Assembly: GCF_026342735.1 (NCBI RefSeq)
Contig: NZ_JAPEMM010000003.1
Span: 146,587-210,586, forward strand
Direction of reading: 5' to 3'
Length of the DNA stretch: 64,000 nt
DNA from: Streptomyces sp. NBC_00193
Lineage (GTDB): Bacteria > Actinomycetota > Actinomycetes > Streptomycetales > Streptomycetaceae
The translations under genes were made by a program, and so were the position numbers. The notes below the pieces were generated by a model. The model ran no database searches. It was not told where the DNA came from and saw only the letters and a list, made by a program, of their open reading frames with translations. Of the stretch, positions 61,593 through 64,000 are shown piece by piece (within the stretch, counting starts at the first letter, position 1; every line of letters begins with the position of its first letter).

Positions 61593-62305
61593 TGAGCCGT
61601 CCCTTCTCCCGTGCGCTTCGTTCGGCTCACCCGACGCGCAGCGCGCTCTCTTGCCCGTTCGGCCCGCAGTTCCGCGATGGCCTGCCTCATGTGGTCCAGC
61701 GAAGGGAAGCGCACCAAGTCCGGCAGGCTCGTATCGCTACGAATCTGCGAGATGGTCCCGTGCTGCTCCACCTTCACGAACTCACCCGTCATCTCGGTAC
61801 CCGGGATGAACTCCGCCACCCGGTAACTGTAGGGCGGGTTGAACTGATACACACCCCGCCGCACCTTGAAGACGATCCCATGAGACATCACCGTGTGCAG
61901 AGCTTCCGACGTCTTCGTCCGGCTGACATCCAGGATGGTAGCCATCTCCTCCTGGGTAAGTGGAATCCGCCCCCCCGCGCGCTGGCAGGCGATGAGCAGC
62001 AGAATCAGCCGCAGAGGCAGCGCTTCCCGGAAGTACTGGGCGATGACGAGGAAGAACTCGAGGCTGTCCATCGAGAACGCATTCGGCTGGTTCTCGGTCC
62101 CGTAGAACTCCAGCGGCTTGCGCTCGCCGTCCAAGGTCAGCTTCCGCGTCGGGTACCGCTTCGCGAGGCTGTCCAGATCCTTGACCGGAGCCAGGGGCTG
62201 ACTCCACGCGGAGATCGCGTCGTCCACCGGCAGATCGGGACGCGGGGTCCCTACCGGATTGCCCCGGCGGCGCTGTGGCTCTGATGACACGAGGCTGCTC
62301 TCCAC
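61589..62305 (-). CDS. Winged-helix protein 1 (replication/maintenance type)
   Basis: 238 aa. Central FFLVIAQYFREALPLRLILLLIACQRAGGRIPLTQEEMATILDVSRTKTSEALHTVMSHGIVFKVRRGVYQFNPPYSYRV is the same winged-helix fold as protein 2, then a basic C-terminus (RERAARRVSRTKRTGEG). GTG start. First gene of a two-gene unit reading away from the dyad-rich region; together they look like an initiator/regulator pair. Not matched to a specific family. Confidence 0.72.
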   Translation of the reverse strand: MESSLVSSEPQRRRGNPVGTPRPDLPVDDAISAWSQPLAPVKDLDSLAKRYPTRKLTLDGERKPLEFYGTENQPNAFSMDSLEFFLVIAQYFREALPLRLILLLIACQRAGGRIPLTQEEMATILDVSRTKTSEALHTVMSHGIVFKVRRGVYQFNPPYSYRVAEFIPGTEMTGEFVKVEQHGTISQIRSDTSLPDLVRFPSLDHMRQAIAELRAERARERAARRVSRTKRTGEGTAQ

Positions 62306-62311
62306 TCCGTT

Positions 62312-62615
62312 GATCTGCGGAGATCAGTATGTCAACAAGGGTGACACAAGTGTCACGCTCGTTGACGTTCGGCGTGTCTTGTGTCCCCTCACAGGTGACA
62401 TATCTCAGCCACACACCCCCCGGACCCCCCTCCCGCCCCTCCCCGACCAACCCCACCCGCCCCACCACCAGTTAGCCGGCAGATCTCCCCCAATACGTCA
62501 GCCCCCCCGACGTTTTACGGCATTTTACGTCAGCCGCACTGACATTTCGCAGCCGTTGTGTCCCCCTAGCAGCGACACAACCACCGAGATATGTCCCTCC
62601 TGGGGGGACATATCT
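62312..62615. promoter_or_regulatory. Dyad-rich region: candidate replication origin/operator
   Basis: Six dyads in 300 bp: GATCT-GCGG-AGATC (62312); a nested dyad at 62331-62366 with outer GTCAAC/GTTGAC and inner GTGACAC-AA-GTGTCAC; GTCAG-CCGCA-CTGAC (62529); TTTTACG direct repeats at 62513 and 62523; GTTGTGTC/GACACAAC (62555-62581); AGATATGTCCC/GGGACATATCT with trailing TTTT (62587-62615). More A/T than the flanks. Directly upstream of the winged-helix operon. Confidence 0.6.
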
Positions 62616-63330
62616 TTTCCCCCGCACCCCACCTGACCTGCAACAACGCATCTCCGTACCTTCTATAGGCCGGTGGTCGCTCCCGCCCAAGCTTTCAACG
62701 CCATCTCAACCAGCACCCAAGACCCCACACCGGCCCAAGAAGCAACCCCCTCCCACCCCCCAATCCCCCCACCGGAACCCCTCACTCCCCAGCCACAACC
62801 CCGCAGAATCTGACTGATTCCCATCTCTATCCACCCCCCACTTTGAATCAAGCCCCTCACCCAACCCTTAACGTCGTTAACACCCCCCACACCCACCCCC
62901 ATTAACGCCGTTAACCCCAACCCCAAAACCCCAGGTCACCACCCCACACCCCCACCCCCATCACGAAACCCCCCAAACCCCACCCTTCACCACTGCGAAG
63001 ACCACAACGTGCCCCCTCACCACCCCTAAACCCACAAGAACCACCAATGGCTGATTCAAACCCCAGACCCAACACCACCTACACTGCCCGCTCCACCCGC
63101 CTACGTTGCTCCTTCGAACGACACCCCTAAGCCCAAAACCCAGAGCTTCCCTCCAGAACAAAACAGAAGAACTCCCCTCCCAGAGCACTGCCTTAAAGCC
63201 TGCACAGCAAGCTCCACGCCCTCAGGGGTCTAGCCCAAAAAGCCAGCCACAGCTCGAAGCAAAGCCAAGAGCCGGGGCTCGAAGGACTCCTGCCGAGCAC
63301 AGCAAAGCGCTCCAGCCCTAAGCACTCAAT
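62616..63330. other. Gene-free subtelomeric stretch
   Basis: About 700 bp with lower GC and many C-runs; apparent short reading frames have no coding bias. Only the two GTTAACG sites stand out. Confidence 0.55.
62867..62915. repeat. Two outlying GTTAACG-type palindromes
   Basis: CTTAACGTCGTTAAC at 62867 (one central and one end mismatch) and ATTAACGCCGTTAAC at 62901. Confidence 0.65.
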
Positions 63331-63554
63331 GCCCAGGCACCCGGAGCAAAGCGGAGGAGCCCCTCCCCGAAGGGGAGGCCTTAGGCCGCGAAGCGGCCAC
63401 CCCCGAGCGCAGCGAGGGGCTACGCAGCGAGCTGGTTTCTAGCAGCCCTTCTCCACAGCAAGTCCTGCTCTGCAGCGAAGCGGAGGAGCATCTCGCCAAA
63501 AGGCAGGCCTTAGGCCACGAAGCAGCCGCCCCCGAGCCCAGCGAGGGGGTACAC

Positions 63555-63665
63555 AGCAGCCTTACTCCGCAGCGAAGCGGAGGAGCCCCTCGCCGAAGGC
63601 GAGGCCCCGCTCTGGTGGAGCGCAGCGGAGCCAGAGCCGGTCCGGAGCGAAGCGCAGGACCGCCC
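63555..63665 (+). repeat. 111-bp direct repeat, copy 1
   Basis: From AGCAGCCTT to GGACCGCCC; second copy 232 bp to the right (63787-63897) with only a few changes, all near its left end. Contains CCTCGCC-GAA and CTCTGG/CCAGAG hairpins. Confidence 0.9.
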
Positions 63666-63786
63666 ATGACCCGAGGGGCTAACCCGGCCGTGAAGCGCCC
63701 GGACTCCCCTCCCAAGCGCATAGCGCTTGGGCATCCGGAGCGAAGCGGAGGATACATCGGCCCGAAGGGCCAGCCTTGGGCTGCGT

Positions 63787-63897
63787 AGCAGCCTTGCTCC
63801 GTAGCGAAACGGAGGAGCCCCTCGCCGAAGGCGAGGCCCCGCTCTGGTGGAGCGCAGCGGAGCCAGAGCCGGTCCGGAGCGAAGCGCAGGACCGCCC
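63787..63897 (+). repeat. 111-bp direct repeat, copy 2
   Basis: Right-hand copy of the repeat at 63555-63665. Confidence 0.9.
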
Positions 63898-64000
63898 GGC
63901 CGGAGGCCGGCAATGGCTCGGAGCAAAGCGGAGAGCCAGGCCGAGGGCCCCGGCCGAGCGCAGCGAGGCCGTTCAGTCCTGAGCGCGCAGCGCTCAGGTA

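Larger units (their letters stand above)
63340..64000. repeat. Telomere-like hairpin region
   Basis: At least eight perfect hairpins with 3-base loops: CCTCCCC-GAA (63362), GGCCGC-GAA (63384), CCTCGCC-GAA (63588 and 63820), CCCAAGCGC-ATA (63711), GGCCC-GAA (63759), CCGGCC-GGA (63896), CCTGAGCGC-GCA (63978). GNA loops and A/G-rich GGAGCGAAGCGG motifs characterise Streptomyces linear ends. The window stops inside it. Confidence 0.75.

Noticed and set aside
61119..62305. MarR-type repressors
   Set aside because: The winged helix is similar, but the GVYQ-NP wing, the overlap with a paralogue and the dyad-rich leader suit replication/maintenance proteins better.
63326..63982. Serine/alanine-rich ORFs in the hairpin region
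   Set aside because: Open frames arise from the palindromic repeats; no ribosome site and no codon bias.

Overview
The window looks like the end-proximal part of a linear Streptomyces replicon. Support for this: very high GC with strong third-position GC bias, GTG/TTG starts, many 4-bp ATGA/GTGA gene overlaps, A-factor type signalling genes, rare TTA codons, and, on the right, a parA-parB locus, a tap/tpg telomere gene pair and a final 0.7 kb packed with GNA-loop hairpins. I cannot tell a giant linear plasmid from a chromosome arm; parAB with its own repeat array favours a plasmid. No tRNA, rRNA, CRISPR array, transposase, PKS or NRPS was seen.

Region 1 (0-33.7 kb) reads as one regulated biosynthetic locus. 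A minus-strand operon (17.5 to 8.5 kb) encodes class II DAHP synthase, AroH-type chorismate mutase, prephenate dehydrogenase, chorismate synthase, 3-dehydroquinate synthase, a small ORF, transketolase and EPSP synthase. An aminotransferase (3.7 kb) and a GAPDH (1.5 kb) lie to the left. Together these form a near-complete dedicated tyrosine / 4-hydroxyphenylpyruvate supply line; AroD, AroE and AroK are absent and must come from primary metabolism. Next come an MFS exporter, an NAD(P)-binding reductase, a class II aldolase-like protein, an FAD/NAD(P)-binding protein, a secreted DUF5602-like protein, an HpaC flavin reductase and an HpaB two-component hydroxylase, then a degenerate acyl-adenylate-forming protein with a detached second copy of its C-terminal domain. 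The product is unknown. Since no canonical assembly-line enzyme is present, standard cluster callers would probably flag only the butyrolactone gene.

Control of region 1: an ArpA/ScbR-type receptor (28.6 kb) is divergent from an AfsA homologue, which is followed by a P450 and an SDR. Four butyrolactone-receptor-type boxes of the form ATACC-N8-GGTA lie in front of the AraC regulator, the LysR-like mini-regulator, the adenylate-forming operon and the receptor/afsA pair. TTA codons occur at codon 2 of afsA and codon 6 of the lysR-like gene, suggesting bldA dependence.

Region 2 (33.7-52.3 kb) is accessory: solute-binding protein, endonuclease/phosphatase-family membrane protein, hydrolase-GNAT fusion, EamA permease, MatB-like acyl-CoA synthetase, NADP-glutamate dehydrogenase, a convergent DUF1772 pair, AraC/NmrA pair, ECF41 sigma factor with its epimerase partner, and an epoxide hydrolase. 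It contains gene fragments and tandem repeats.

Region 3 (52.3-64 kb) is replicon maintenance. An array of eight 15-bp palindromes GTTAACGCCGTTAA(C/T), with at least eight more copies scattered to 62.9 kb, surrounds parAB and is a candidate centromere. It is followed by tap (apparently frameshifted and repeat-expanded), tpg (intact), a decayed ECF sigma gene, two overlapping winged-helix genes of replication-protein type reading out of a dyad-rich candidate origin (62.3-62.6 kb), then about 1.4 kb without genes ending in telomere-like hairpins.
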